From MA-ANB-1 sp041751055 (GTDB lineage Bacteria; Actinomycetota; Acidimicrobiia; Spongiisociales; ZC4RG35), in NCBI GenBank assembly GCA_041751055.1, contig JBGSYD010000001.1:1-64000 (forward strand): a stretch of 64,000 bases of DNA, in the 5' to 3' direction. Both the position numbers and the translations under genes were made by a program. Numbering within the stretch: position 1 is the first letter of the stretch; each line of letters begins with the position of its first letter. This document shows positions 44,367-53,938 of the stretch, one piece after another. The notes below the pieces were generated by a model, which was not told the origin of the DNA, made no database searches, and saw only the letters and a program-made list of their open reading frames with translations.

Positions 44367-45293
44367 CTAGCTATCGACGTGGTTGCGGTCGTATAGGTCG
44401 GGCTCTAGATAGATCTGCATGTGTAATGGGACGGCATCTCTGACTGCCTTCTCCACGTGATCCACTGCGTCGCTGAGGGCGGGATTGGTGAGCGACCGAT
44501 CGAACTCGATCTTGGCGGCGACCAACAACTCCTCGGGCCCGATGTGCTGGGTGCGCAGGTCGATCACGCGCGAGACCTTGGGATGCCCCGAAACCGCTGA
44601 CGTGATTGCACGGATATGGCGGTCGATTGCGGCCTCGCCGATCAAAAGCGATTTCATCTCGACGGTGAGAATCGCGGCAATTATGACCAGAAGAATTCCG
44701 ATGCTGAGAGTCCCGATGCCGTCCCAGACCTCGTTGCCGGTCGAACCGGCCAGGCTCACACCGACGAGAGCCAACAGCAGGCCGAGCAGGGCGCCGGTGT
44801 CCTCCAACAGCACAACCGGCAGCTCCGGTGATCGTGCTGTCCGGATGAACCGCCACCAGCCTCGATCGCCTTTGACCTTCCGGGACTCGACGACGGCAGT
44901 GCGGAAACTGAAACCCTCCAGGACTATGGCAAGAAGCAGAACGCCGATCGCCCATCCCAGAGATTCCAGCTCGTGGGGATGGCGAATCTTCTCTATGCCT
45001 TCGAAAATCGAGTACGCCCCGCCTAGTGCGAAGAGGACCATGGCGACCACAAACGCCCAGAAATACCTCTCCCGACCGTATCCAAACTGATGTTGGTCGT
45101 CAGCGATCTTCTGCGCCCTTTTCGACCCGATGATCAAAAGACCCTGGTTTGAAGTGTCAGCAACGGAGTGAATCGATTCGGCAAGCATCGAAGCGGAGCC
45201 CGTGACGAGGAATGCGACGAATTTGGCCACGGCAATCCCGGCGTTCGCGATCATCGCGGCGACGATCGCCTTCATGCTCCCACCTGTTGCCAT
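44367..45293 (-). CDS. cation diffusion facilitator (CDF) family transporter
   Basis: A 308-residue CDF protein with six predicted helices and a C-terminal cytoplasmic domain. Signatures are AKFVAFLVTGSASMLAESIHSVADTSNQGLLIIG (helix 2 metal-site block), PVVLLEDTGALLGLLLALVG (helix 5) and HPKVSRVIDLRTQHIGPEELLVAAKIEFD in the soluble domain. CDF proteins export divalent metals such as Zn2+ or Mn2+ against protons. The metal cannot be assigned. Confidence 0.92.
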   Translation of the reverse strand: MATGGSMKAIVAAMIANAGIAVAKFVAFLVTGSASMLAESIHSVADTSNQGLLIIGSKRAQKIADDQHQFGYGRERYFWAFVVAMVLFALGGAYSIFEGIEKIRHPHELESLGWAIGVLLLAIVLEGFSFRTAVVESRKVKGDRGWWRFIRTARSPELPVVLLEDTGALLGLLLALVGVSLAGSTGNEVWDGIGTLSIGILLVIIAAILTVEMKSLLIGEAAIDRHIRAITSAVSGHPKVSRVIDLRTQHIGPEELLVAAKIEFDRSLTNPALSDAVDHVEKAVRDAVPLHMQIYLEPDLYDRNHVDS

Positions 45294-45374
45294 ATAGAGA
45301 GGTTATCTCACGGTTTCCGAGTATTGAGTTTCCTACCGCCGAAGCCACCTGTCGCAGCTTGCGGCTCGTCACTG

Positions 45375-48300
45375 TCAGGTGCCGTCCGACGGTTCTTGGC
45401 AGCTTGACGGCTCGAGGTAGCGACGACACTCGTCGTCGGTGAGTCCCCGCACGACTCGACTTTCGGCGAGTTCGATCAGTTGCTGAGTGTCGAGGAAGAA
45501 CTTGCGCAGAACATGTCCGGCGTCGGGATACAGAAGGTAGCTGCCATCGGGGCTGAAATTGAGATGTGGTGGGCTCGATCCGTCGAGGCTGGTTCGCAAC
45601 TCGGTGATGAGCCTGCCGGTATGGAAGTCCCACAGGCGGATGAAAGACGAGTCGAAAGCCGATGTCGCCAGCACCCCATTAGCGGAAATTGCAATTCCCG
45701 GGACACCCCCGGGTGCCACGTTCTGATCCATTATGAGGGCATCCTCAGCTGTGGCTCCACCGACGACCGCCGTCAGATCGAGAACAATCACTCTTCCGTC
45801 GAGAGTGCCTGACGCCAGATAGCGACCCGTCGGGTCGAACCTGATCAAAGTCGGGAGGACATCGAGGCTGACAATCACGTTGCCCGACATCATGTCATAG
45901 ATTTCGAGCGTTTCTGTATTGACGTTGACGGCGAGATATCGCCCACCCTCAAACTCACCCTCCGGGTTGAAGGCGGCTCTGAAAACCAAGCGTTCACCTA
46001 AATCCAACAGTTCCTCTCCCGAAGGGATATCGATCACTCTGCTCCGCAACTCGGCGCCTGGCGGCGCCTCCGTCGGGAGGCAGAGCCATATTCCGTCCAG
46101 CACAACGGCGGATGCGTCGGGGCTCAACGCTCTCGGGTTGGTGCATGCCGGCAAGGTGTGGGTTGGCTCGCTCGACCCGAGGGCTCGCACGTCAGCCGCG
46201 CCATCAACCGATACCGATGCGATCGAACTCCAGTCGTAGCTGACGACAGGATGAACCCCAGCAACGGTAAGGAGCCCGTCAAGAAGCCAGATCAGTTCCC
46301 CTTCTTCAGAACCGCGAACCTCGAACGTGCCGTCCCATGTGGGAATGCCAACCTCGGTTCCGTCGGGTGAGAAGTCTGGGATGAACGGGTCTCCGGAACC
46401 GATCTCTACGGCGCCAAGAGCTGGCGATCCGTTCGCGCTTATGTCCCAGATCCGAGTCTCCCCATCGGTCCCGACACTCGCGATCGCCTCGCCGTCGGGG
46501 TGGAACACGGTCCCGTACACCCCGACCGAGTGTCCTGCAAGCACCATCAGCTCTGCGCCATTGTCGAGATCGAGCAATCTGATCAATCCCTCGTCACCAG
46601 CCAATGCGACCATTTCCCCGTCGGGATTCACGGCGACGGTGCGCGATGAGCTGATTGGGCGGGTCCACTGAAGAGAACGGGATTTGAGATCCCATATCTG
46701 AAGATCCTGGTGTCGGCTTCCCAGCACCAGCCGATCGCCAATATGGTCGACGGCTATGAGATTGACGTTGAGGCCCGGCGTCTCCAGCACGTCGAGCTGG
46801 TCGCCTGAGAGAAGATCGTAAAATCCCACGCGGTTTTCGGGTCCGTGGGAAACGACGATTGTTCGGTCGTCATACAGGGCAAACTGGCCGACAAATCCCG
46901 GTTCGAAAGAGACCACCTTCCGGCCCGAAGCCCTTTCCCACACCGTCACGAAATCAGTCGCTCCGTCCCAACTGGCCGCCACCAGGTAAGCGCCGTCCGG
47001 GCTCCACAACGGATTCCAGCTGACAAATCCGGGTGCCATGAGCCGTCCGGTTTCTTCTCCCGTCGACGGATCCCAGAGAATGATCGGGGATTCGAAGTCG
47101 CCGTTTGTCTGATAGGCCACAGCCAGAAGGCCGCCATCCGGACTGAAAGTGATTGCCGTGCCCCCGCCGCCCTCCGGTCGAATCTCGGCCACTGAGACTT
47201 GCGAAGAGCCGGCCAACGTTCGGAGCCTGGCCCCGGTGCCGCTATCCCAGATCAATACTTCGTTTGTTGGCGACCCCGTCTCGAGATTGATCGAGTCCGT
47301 GACAAGCAGCGATCCGTCCGGGCTGAACGCTACATTCCCCACACCATCGTTCAGAGTCAGTTCGAGTCGGGACCCTTGCACAGCTTGCTGTAGTGCCGCG
47401 ATTGCCTCTGGCGGGACCTCGTCTCCAGCCGACATGGAGATGTCGACGCCCTCAAGCGCAAGCAAGATACTCAACTGCGGATCCTCGGCGAGAGCCAGGA
47501 TCGATTCACCGGCGAGTTGACGAACTGTCGCCTCTCGAGCCTCCATCTTCGCTGCTTGGCGCTGGAAGATGGCCGTGGCGGCGAGCACCGCGAAAACTGC
47601 GACCGCTCCCCAGGCAATGACGGCTTGCCTCCTTCGCTGCCTGGTTTCTGCCTTTCTGCTCCGATCGAGGAAAGATTGTTCGTCACCGGTGAGTGCTATG
47701 TCTGAATCATGGGCCACCGCGAACCGAGCCAATCGAGGCCCGGTCAATAGGAAAGCATCGGACCGATTGCCATTCCTCCATTCAGCGGTTGTCTCAGCGA
47801 GTTGCCGGTTCAATCTGATCGAGTCGCGCGCTTCGCCTACCCAGTTGGCGAGACGGGGCCACTGGCCCAGTAGCGCTTCGTGTGCCACCTCAACCGTCGA
47901 TTCGCTCGTCGAGTCACGGTCGAATGTCAGTAGTCGGTGTCTGCCAAAGAGCTCCAAAATCTCGTCGACGCCCACGAGACCCTCGAGCGACGCAGACGGC
48001 AGTCGACGCCGCATCGGTTCGCCTTCATCTGTCAGGGTGACTAATCGAAGGAATACCTGTCGGGCTGTCTCCTTGGCTTCAACGTCTAGCTGTTCGTACA
48101 GCTCTTCGGCACGTTTGACCAGCGATCCACCCAGTCCGCCGGCAGTTTGAAAGGCCTCAAGGGTAAGTGGGCGGCCACCGGCTCGATCGTAGAGATCGGT
48201 GAGGGTGTATTCGAGGAGGGGGAGGGCCGTTGAGCGGTTGGCCACTTCGCGCACGGCAGCCGCAATAAGGTCGGGCTCAACAGTGGTGCCGACACTCGTG

Positions 48301-49625
48301 GCAGGGCGGACAATCACGTCGCGCACCTCATAGTCTTCAAGGGGGGTGATGAGGAGCAGCCCGTTCTCGAGCAGGCGCGCGAACCGGAGATGGGCCAGCA
48401 ATCGATCAAGGAAGTCGGCTCTGACGGTCGCCAAGATCCAAGGTCCGTTCCCACTCTCGACAAGATCGCTGAGAGCGTTGAGGAAGAGCTCCGGCTGCAC
48501 TTCGTCTTGGGTCAGGGCAAATACTTCCTCGAGTTGATCCACGAGAATTATCGATGTCGGGGCGTCGGCTACCGATGGCAGTGCTGCTTCGAGAGGGGCG
48601 ACAGGAGCAGAACCAGGAAACAGTGTGCCGATTTGCCAACCCTCGACTCGTAGCAGCGGGAGCAACCCGGCCCTGGCCACGCTGGATTTCCCGCTACCCG
48701 ATGGCCCGGCAAGAACCACGAGTCGCGGGATGTCTCGTCGATCGAGCGCTTCGCGGAGTCGACGTATCAGTTTGTCGCGACCATGGAAATCGACAGCGTC
48801 TGATTCATTGAAGGAGCGCAGACCCTTGTATGGGTTCCTTTTGGTTGGAGGAGCGAGGGCTGCCTCTTGCGACAGCGCCCGCGTTGTCTCCAATATCGGG
48901 TCCTGATCGAGGATGCGCTGCTCAACAAGCCGGAGTTCGGTCGACGGTTCGAGACCGACTGCTTCGATCAGCTCCCGCCGAGCATCGCCGAAGACACGCA
49001 ATGCGTCAGCTTGTCGTCCTGCTCGATATAGGGCAAGCATTCGTAGGGCCCAAAGCCGCTCTTGCAGGGGTTCACGGCGGGTGAGGTCCGCCAGCTCGGC
49101 TACGACCGATGACGCACCCCCGACATAGATGTCGGCTTCGATTCGGGCCTGTAGAGCTGTGCTACGGAGCATCTCAAGTCGGATGGATTCCGGGCGGAGT
49201 GCGTCGTAATCGGCCAAGTCCTCGAATGGAGAGCCATGCCACATGGCCAAGGCATCCCGTAGAGCAACACTGCTCCGGGTCGGGTCGGTAGTGACTTCTC
49301 CTGTCGCTTCGGCCACAAGATCGCTGAATCGGTGGGCATCTAACTGGGAACGATCAATTTCGATCCGATAACCAGGAGGTCGCGACTCAATCAGACCATT
49401 CGAGCCCAACGCCTTCCGGAGACCTGAGACATAGCCCTGGACGATCTTACGTGCACTCCCCGGCACCACATCACCCCAGATGTCATCGACCAGTCGATCA
49501 GTTGATACCACCTCGCCGGCGTTGGCCAGGAGGATTGCAAGAACCAGGCGTTGCTGGGGTTCACCGAGGCCGACGGTAGTGCCATCCAGCCTTGCCTCGA
49601 GAGGGCCAAGACAACGGAATTCCAC
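45375..49625 (-). CDS. SARP/BTAD transcription regulator with nSTAND NTPase and WD40-like domain
   Basis: A 1416-residue multidomain regulator. Residues 1-95 are an OmpR-type winged helix (MEFRCLGPLEARLDG...QQRLVLAILLANAGEVVSTDRLVDDIWG); about 100-250 the bacterial transcriptional activation domain (BTAD); about 265-620 an nSTAND NTPase beginning NPYKGLRSFNESDAVDFHGRD with Walker A GPSGSGKSS and Walker B ILVDQLEEVF; about 690-715 a membrane helix (AVIAWGAVAVFAVLAATAIF); the rest is WD40-type repeats (AFSPDGSLLVTDS, VAVNPDGEMVALAGDEGLIRLLDL). AfsR-like proteins control secondary metabolism. The membrane helix between NTPase and propeller is notable. Confidence 0.9.
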   Translation of the reverse strand: MEFRCLGPLEARLDGTTVGLGEPQQRLVLAILLANAGEVVSTDRLVDDIWGDVVPGSARKIVQGYVSGLRKALGSNGLIESRPPGYRIEIDRSQLDAHRFSDLVAEATGEVTTDPTRSSVALRDALAMWHGSPFEDLADYDALRPESIRLEMLRSTALQARIEADIYVGGASSVVAELADLTRREPLQERLWALRMLALYRAGRQADALRVFGDARRELIEAVGLEPSTELRLVEQRILDQDPILETTRALSQEAALAPPTKRNPYKGLRSFNESDAVDFHGRDKLIRRLREALDRRDIPRLVVLAGPSGSGKSSVARAGLLPLLRVEGWQIGTLFPGSAPVAPLEAALPSVADAPTSIILVDQLEEVFALTQDEVQPELFLNALSDLVESGNGPWILATVRADFLDRLLAHLRFARLLENGLLLITPLEDYEVRDVIVRPATSVGTTVEPDLIAAAVREVANRSTALPLLEYTLTDLYDRAGGRPLTLEAFQTAGGLGGSLVKRAEELYEQLDVEAKETARQVFLRLVTLTDEGEPMRRRLPSASLEGLVGVDEILELFGRHRLLTFDRDSTSESTVEVAHEALLGQWPRLANWVGEARDSIRLNRQLAETTAEWRNGNRSDAFLLTGPRLARFAVAHDSDIALTGDEQSFLDRSRKAETRQRRRQAVIAWGAVAVFAVLAATAIFQRQAAKMEAREATVRQLAGESILALAEDPQLSILLALEGVDISMSAGDEVPPEAIAALQQAVQGSRLELTLNDGVGNVAFSPDGSLLVTDSINLETGSPTNEVLIWDSGTGARLRTLAGSSQVSVAEIRPEGGGGTAITFSPDGGLLAVAYQTNGDFESPIILWDPSTGEETGRLMAPGFVSWNPLWSPDGAYLVAASWDGATDFVTVWERASGRKVVSFEPGFVGQFALYDDRTIVVSHGPENRVGFYDLLSGDQLDVLETPGLNVNLIAVDHIGDRLVLGSRHQDLQIWDLKSRSLQWTRPISSSRTVAVNPDGEMVALAGDEGLIRLLDLDNGAELMVLAGHSVGVYGTVFHPDGEAIASVGTDGETRIWDISANGSPALGAVEIGSGDPFIPDFSPDGTEVGIPTWDGTFEVRGSEEGELIWLLDGLLTVAGVHPVVSYDWSSIASVSVDGAADVRALGSSEPTHTLPACTNPRALSPDASAVVLDGIWLCLPTEAPPGAELRSRVIDIPSGEELLDLGERLVFRAAFNPEGEFEGGRYLAVNVNTETLEIYDMMSGNVIVSLDVLPTLIRFDPTGRYLASGTLDGRVIVLDLTAVVGGATAEDALIMDQNVAPGGVPGIAISANGVLATSAFDSSFIRLWDFHTGRLITELRTSLDGSSPPHLNFSPDGSYLLYPDAGHVLRKFFLDTQQLIELAESRVVRGLTDDECRRYLEPSSCQEPSDGT

Positions 49626-49749
49626 CGGCGAACGCTACACCCCGAACCATATGCAGCGCAAGGGGGTTTTGCGCCGGGTGAATTAGGCCTAATCCGGGTC
49701 TCTACCACATCTGGAATGGGCCTTTACCGGCGTGAAGGACTGTGCCCTC

Positions 49750-50421
49750 ATGGCACACAAGACCTTCATCGCAATCTTCGCTCTCATCGCTGTTTCCCTC
49801 CCGGCCGCGGTAGTCCTCTTCCCCTCTGCTCAGGAGACCTACCCCATCTCAGCGCCGGTAGACGAATCGGCTGTGATGATCGACGCCGAGAACGCAGATC
49901 AGAAGATCACGGCTGAGTGGGGTCTCGGTCGCTTCGAGGCTGCCGGACTGCAACTCCCAACGCTCATCATCGAATTCTCGACCCAAGGTGTCGACGAATG
50001 CGACGGAGCACCGGCACGGACCTACCTCAACGAGTCGCCGATTGTCGTCAAGATGTGTTGGAACAACAGGTTCATGCTTCTTCACGAGCTCGGCCATGTT
50101 TGGGAGGCACTCAACGTCTCGGCCGGCAAGCATGAGCCATTCATGGCAATGCGCTCTGACGTCACCTCCTGGGCGGGTCTTGACGTGGAGTGGGTGCAGC
50201 GCGGGCGCGAGCACGCCGCGAATGTGATCGCTTGGGGTTTGCTGGAGAATCCATACCCAATATCGAGGACCTATCCCAACGACCCCGATTCTCTTTGTGC
50301 AGCATTCCAATTCCTCACCGGCATCGACCCTCTGCACGACGGCGGTCCCGGCCTTCAGGAGCCTGATCGCCAGTTCTTCAGCGCCGAGCGCGTCAACGAG
50401 CCACTCGAATCCGGTCGGTAA
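49750..50421 (+). CDS. secreted HExxH protein, putative zinc metalloprotease
   Basis: A 223-residue exported protein. MAHKTFIAIFALIAVSLPAAVVLFPSA is a signal peptide (an earlier GTG at 49732 adds six residues). The mature part has NNRFMLLHELGHVWEALNVSA with H112-E113-L-G-H116, a gluzincin-type zinc motif; REHAANVIAWGLLENP provides a possible third ligand Glu. Two Cys pairs (DECDGAP / VKMCWNN) may form disulfides. No peptidase family recognised. It lies between the SARP regulator and the nuo operon. Confidence 0.72.
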   Translation: MAHKTFIAIFALIAVSLPAAVVLFPSAQETYPISAPVDESAVMIDAENADQKITAEWGLGRFEAAGLQLPTLIIEFSTQGVDECDGAPARTYLNESPIVVKMCWNNRFMLLHELGHVWEALNVSAGKHEPFMAMRSDVTSWAGLDVEWVQRGREHAANVIAWGLLENPYPISRTYPNDPDSLCAAFQFLTGIDPLHDGGPGLQEPDRQFFSAERVNEPLESGR

Positions 50422-50566
50422 CCCGTATGAGCCGGCTCGCTTGATGTCGACCTTCTGTCACAACCGGGCAGAACTCCTGGGCGAACTAAGGCCAACTGTT
50501 TCTCAGGGCAAGAGAGAAGGTGCTCTGGTGGGAAGAGCCCACTTTGGAAGCGGGGCAATAGGTAGT

Positions 50567-50584
50567 TTGCGATTTACTTCACAA
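50567..50584 (+). promoter_or_regulatory. Rex operator upstream of nuoA
   Basis: TTGCGATTTACTTCACAA matches the Rex consensus TTGTGAANNNNTTCACAA at 12 of 14 specified positions, with a perfect right half. It is 27 bases before the nuoA start. Together with a rex gene 7.6 kb upstream and known Rex control of nuo in Streptomyces, this is a strong regulatory candidate: NADH build-up would release Rex and turn on complex I. Confidence 0.75.
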
Positions 50585-50610
50585 GCGACCTCCGTTCTAA
50601 GCTCCAAACC

Positions 50611-51018
50611 GTGACACTCGTCGACTATTTGCCTGTCGCATTGATGCTGCTTCTCGCCGCGGCATTCGTGGCGGTGTCGCTGATTGCGTCACGGTTCTTC
50701 CGGCCCGATCGCCCTACTCCCGAGAAACTCGATCCTTATGAGTGTGGGATCGTCCCCGAGGTGGAGCCGTCGCAACGATTCCCTGTGAAGTTCTATCTCG
50801 TCGCCATGCTTTTTGTCATATTCGACATCGAAATCATCTTTCTCTTTGCCTGGGCAACTATTTGGGTCGAGCTCGGCTGGTACGGCGTCGCCGCTGTGGG
50901 CATCTTCACCTTCTTCGTCGCAGAGACCTTGGCCTATGTCTGGAAACGGGGCGCCCTCGATTGGAACGTGAAGCGGCGGTCGCGCTACATAAAGCAAGAA
51001 GTAGTTGAGGCCGCCTGA
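50611..51018 (+). CDS. nuoA: NADH-quinone oxidoreductase subunit A
   Basis: A 135-residue three-helix membrane subunit. LMLLLAAAFVAVSLIASRFFRP is helix 1, EKLDPYECGIVPEVEPSQRFPVKFYLVAMLFVIFDIEIIFLFAWA is the highly conserved loop and helix 2 with the E-C-G box, and ALDWNVKRRSRY is the tail. GTG start. First gene of the nuo operon, with nuoB overlapping its stop (TGATG). Part of the proton-pumping hinge near the quinone site. Confidence 0.96.
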   Translation: MTLVDYLPVALMLLLAAAFVAVSLIASRFFRPDRPTPEKLDPYECGIVPEVEPSQRFPVKFYLVAMLFVIFDIEIIFLFAWATIWVELGWYGVAAVGIFTFFVAETLAYVWKRGALDWNVKRRSRYIKQEVVEAA

Positions 51019-51485
51019 TGGCAACCACAGCCCCGGGGAACCTATTGATGACGACTGTGGAACGGGCGGCCAATTGGGCTCGGACCCGCTCGATGTTCCC
51101 TGCCACCTTCGGCCTGGCATGTTGTGCCATTGAGATGATGGCGACCGGAGCCGCCCACTACGACCTGGCCCGCTTCGGAATGGAAGTCTTCCGTGCATCA
51201 CCGCGGCAGGCCGATCTCATGATCGTGGCCGGGAGGGTCAGCCAGAAGATGGCGCCTGTCCTGAGACAGGTCTATGACCAGATGCCCGATCCCAAATGGG
51301 TCATCTCCATGGGCGCCTGCGCTTCGACAGGAGGAATGTTCAACAATTATGCGCTGGTCCAGGGCGTCGACCAGATCGTCCCGGTAGACATCTACGTGCC
51401 CGGGTGCCCTCCCGGCCCACAGAGCCTCATGCATGGGATTCTGACCCTTCACGACAAGATCATGTCGCGGGAGATCGTGAATTGA
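51018..51485 (+). CDS. nuoB: NADH-quinone oxidoreductase subunit B
   Basis: A 155-residue subunit that binds cluster N2, the last iron-sulfur centre before quinone. Motifs: PATFGLACCAIEMM with the tandem Cys, GAAHYDLARFGMEVFRASPRQADLMIVAGRVSQKMAPVLRQVYDQMPDPKWVISMGACASTGGMFNNYALVQG with the third Cys, and VDIYVPGCPPGPQSLM with the fourth. The full set of ligands is present. Confidence 0.97.
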   Translation: MATTAPGNLLMTTVERAANWARTRSMFPATFGLACCAIEMMATGAAHYDLARFGMEVFRASPRQADLMIVAGRVSQKMAPVLRQVYDQMPDPKWVISMGACASTGGMFNNYALVQGVDQIVPVDIYVPGCPPGPQSLMHGILTLHDKIMSREIVN

Positions 51486-51964
51486 CCGAACTCCACCCAC
51501 TTCTAAACGGACTGGCCGAGGAGTTCGAGGCAGCGGCGTTCGAAGTTTCGCACGGCCAGGACGTGGTCCGTCTCTCCTCCCAAGACTGGCGGCCCTTCGC
51601 CGAGTCCGCAGCTGAAGCGGGCTTCGAGGTATGCCTGGACGTCACGGCGATCGACTGGATGCGACAGAAGCCCGAGCGTTACGAAGTGGTCGCGAACATC
51701 CTTTCGATGGAGCATGGCGTTCGGCTCCGGATAATCACCACTGCTCCGCGCATCGAGCCCAGGGTGGCGTCACTGGTCCCGGTATGGCCCGGGGCCAATT
51801 TCGCCGAGCGTGAGGTCTTCGACATGTTCGGCATCGAGTTCGAGGGTCACCCCGACCTCACCCGGATCCTCATGCCGGACGATTGGGAAGGCCATCCCCT
51901 TCGCAAGGACTTCGGCGTCGGCGGGGTGCCCGTCCAGTTCAAAGCAAGCCACCAGGTGAAATGA
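51482..51964 (+). CDS. nuoC: NADH-quinone oxidoreductase subunit C
   Basis: A 160-residue subunit, separate from nuoD (fused in Escherichia coli). The block NFAEREVFDMFGIEFEGHPDLTRILMPDDWEGHPLRKDF is the NuoC signature. I start it at TTG (51482-51484), which overlaps the nuoB stop as TTGA; frames that begin earlier lie inside nuoB and lack family resemblance. It is part of the hydrophilic arm connecting to the quinone module. Confidence 0.95.
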   Translation: MTELHPLLNGLAEEFEAAAFEVSHGQDVVRLSSQDWRPFAESAAEAGFEVCLDVTAIDWMRQKPERYEVVANILSMEHGVRLRIITTAPRIEPRVASLVPVWPGANFAEREVFDMFGIEFEGHPDLTRILMPDDWEGHPLRKDFGVGGVPVQFKASHQVK

Positions 51965-51965
51965 A

Positions 51966-53321
51966 GTGACCGAAGAACGCACCACTGAGGCCACGGAGAC
52001 AGTCGATATCTGGATCGCTGGCACCGAAGAACCCCAATTCTCGCCAACGGAAGAAGGCGCCCAAGAGATCGGGCCTGACGAGAGCGCAGCAAGGCTGGAT
52101 GAGCAGTTCGGCCGCGTGATCGACGATGACTACGTCTTCGACGACGAAGTTGACGAGGACGAGCGCACCATCGTGAACATGGGCCCCCAACACCCATCAA
52201 CCCACGGGGTATTGCGACTTCAGATCGAGCTCGAAGGTGAAATCATCCGGAGGACCAAACCGATCATCGGCTACCTCCACACCGGTATGGAGAAGACAGC
52301 TGAGCAGCTCAACTTCAGCCAGGGCTCGACGAATGTCACGAGGATGGATTACCTGGCCCCGATGCACGGCGAACTGGCATATTCGCTGGCGGTTGAGCGA
52401 CTTCTGGATATAGAGGTGCCGGAGCGAGCAGCTGCGATCCGGGTGTTGCTTTCCGAGTTGAACCGGGTGTCTTCGCATTTGGTCGCCCTCGCCACCAACG
52501 GTATGGACATCGGCGCCCTTTCGATGATGATCTACGGGTTCAGAGAACGAGAGTCGATCCTTGCGTTCTTCGAGAAGACCACCGGCTTGCGCATGAACCA
52601 CAACTTCATCCGGCCCGGGGGCGTTGCTGCCGACTTGCCGCCAGGGTGGAAAGACGATGTTGCTGCTCTGCTCGACGATCTCCCGACCCGGATTGCCGAG
52701 TACGACGATCTCCTCCAGCACAATCCGATATGGCTGGCCAGGACCAAGGACGTCGGTGTGATCTCGGCCGAGGAATGTGTCGGGTACGGCATAACCGGTC
52801 CTCCGTTGCGAGCGTCGGGTGTGAACTGGGACTTGCGTAAAGCCTTCCCCTACAGCGGGATCGATCAGTACGAATTCGACGTGCCTGTTGGGGAGAATGG
52901 TGACGTCTACGACCGCTATCGAGTGAGGGTCGACGAAATCCACGAGTCGCTGAAGATCGTGGAACAGGTGATGGACACCATGCCTCTCGGCGACTACCGG
53001 ATCGATGACCGCAAGGTCACACCGCCTCCGAGGGCGCGGATCGACGAATCGATGGAAGCGCTGATACATCACTTCAAACTTTTCACCGAAGGCTTCAAAG
53101 TCCCGCCGGGAGAGACATATGTTGCGGTCGAATCCCCTCGTGGCGAGCTGGGGTGTTACCTGGTCTCCGATGGCGAGGCGCGCCCATATCGGATGCACAC
53201 GCGCGCCCCTTCGTTTGCGAACCTCCAGGCCCTTCCGATCGCCATGGCCGACTCTCTCATGGCCGACACCGTGGCCACTATTGCCTCGATGGACCCGGTC
53301 ATGGGAGACGTCGATCGATGA
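51966..53321 (+). CDS. nuoD: NADH-quinone oxidoreductase subunit D
   Basis: A 451-residue 49-kDa-type subunit. VNMGPQHPSTHGVLRLQIELEGEIIRRTKPIIGYLHTGMEK is the start of the core, with MTRMDY-like and EWERLL-like blocks further on, and MDPVMGDVDR at the end. It lines the quinone cavity together with NuoB. The first about 60 residues are an unusually acidic extension (TEERTTEATETVDIW... DDDYVFDDEVDEDERT) not present in many homologues. GTG start one base after nuoC. Confidence 0.96.
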   Translation: MTEERTTEATETVDIWIAGTEEPQFSPTEEGAQEIGPDESAARLDEQFGRVIDDDYVFDDEVDEDERTIVNMGPQHPSTHGVLRLQIELEGEIIRRTKPIIGYLHTGMEKTAEQLNFSQGSTNVTRMDYLAPMHGELAYSLAVERLLDIEVPERAAAIRVLLSELNRVSSHLVALATNGMDIGALSMMIYGFRERESILAFFEKTTGLRMNHNFIRPGGVAADLPPGWKDDVAALLDDLPTRIAEYDDLLQHNPIWLARTKDVGVISAEECVGYGITGPPLRASGVNWDLRKAFPYSGIDQYEFDVPVGENGDVYDRYRVRVDEIHESLKIVEQVMDTMPLGDYRIDDRKVTPPPRARIDESMEALIHHFKLFTEGFKVPPGETYVAVESPRGELGCYLVSDGEARPYRMHTRAPSFANLQALPIAMADSLMADTVATIASMDPVMGDVDR

Positions 53322-53938
53322 CTATCTGGTCGGAGGAGACCCAGGTTCGGGCCAAAGAGCTCATCAGCCGCTACCCGGACAAAAGGTCGGCCGTCATGCC
53401 TCTTCTCTATTTGTCGATGGCAGAAGCCGGGCATCTGACAGACGAGGGCATGGAGGAGGTTGGGGAGTGGACCGATCTAACTCCCGCCCAGGTGAGGGCA
53501 GTGGCCAGTTTCTACACCATGTACAAACGGGAGCGGACCGGCCAGTACCTGGTCTCGTGTTGTACTTCGATCTCGTGCATGCTCCTCGGAGGTGACGAAG
53601 TGCTGCACGCAGTCGAGTCCGAGTCGGGGGTGCCCCATGGCGAGACCGACGACGAAGGCGTGATCTCTGTGGAACATGTCGAGTGCATCGGTGCCTGTGG
53701 TGGTGCGCCGGCTGTGCAGGTCAACTATGAGCTGATCGAAGGCTTCACTCCGGAAAAGGGAAGAGAACTGGTGAAGTGGTTGAGAAGCGCTCGCCCGGAC
53801 AGCATCAATACCGACGAGATGCAGGGTTTGTTCGGCGGTTCCACGAGTTTCGACTGGGGGATCCGGGAAGAGGCCAGCGCAATCGGTCCCTATCCGGCTT
53901 TTCAACCCTTTGGGACTGTTGAGGGGAAAAGCAAATGA
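53318..53938 (+). CDS. nuoE: NADH-quinone oxidoreductase subunit E
   Basis: A 206-residue [2Fe-2S] subunit. MTIWSEETQVRAKELISRYPDKRSAVMPLLYLSMAEAGHLTDEGMEEV is the N-terminal helix bundle; the cluster ligands are in SCCTSISCMLLGG and VECIGACGGAPAVQVN. A C-terminal tail of about 45 residues goes beyond the E. coli length. The ATG at 53318 overlaps the nuoD stop (ATGA). It forms the NADH-oxidising module with NuoF and NuoG. Confidence 0.96.
   Translation: MTIWSEETQVRAKELISRYPDKRSAVMPLLYLSMAEAGHLTDEGMEEVGEWTDLTPAQVRAVASFYTMYKRERTGQYLVSCCTSISCMLLGGDEVLHAVESESGVPHGETDDEGVISVEHVECIGACGGAPAVQVNYELIEGFTPEKGRELVKWLRSARPDSINTDEMQGLFGGSTSFDWGIREEASAIGPYPAFQPFGTVEGKSK

Noticed and set aside
52197..53198. 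Minus-strand frame of 333 codons inside nuoD
   Set aside because: Antisense shadow of a well-conserved subunit; no motif, no ribosome site.
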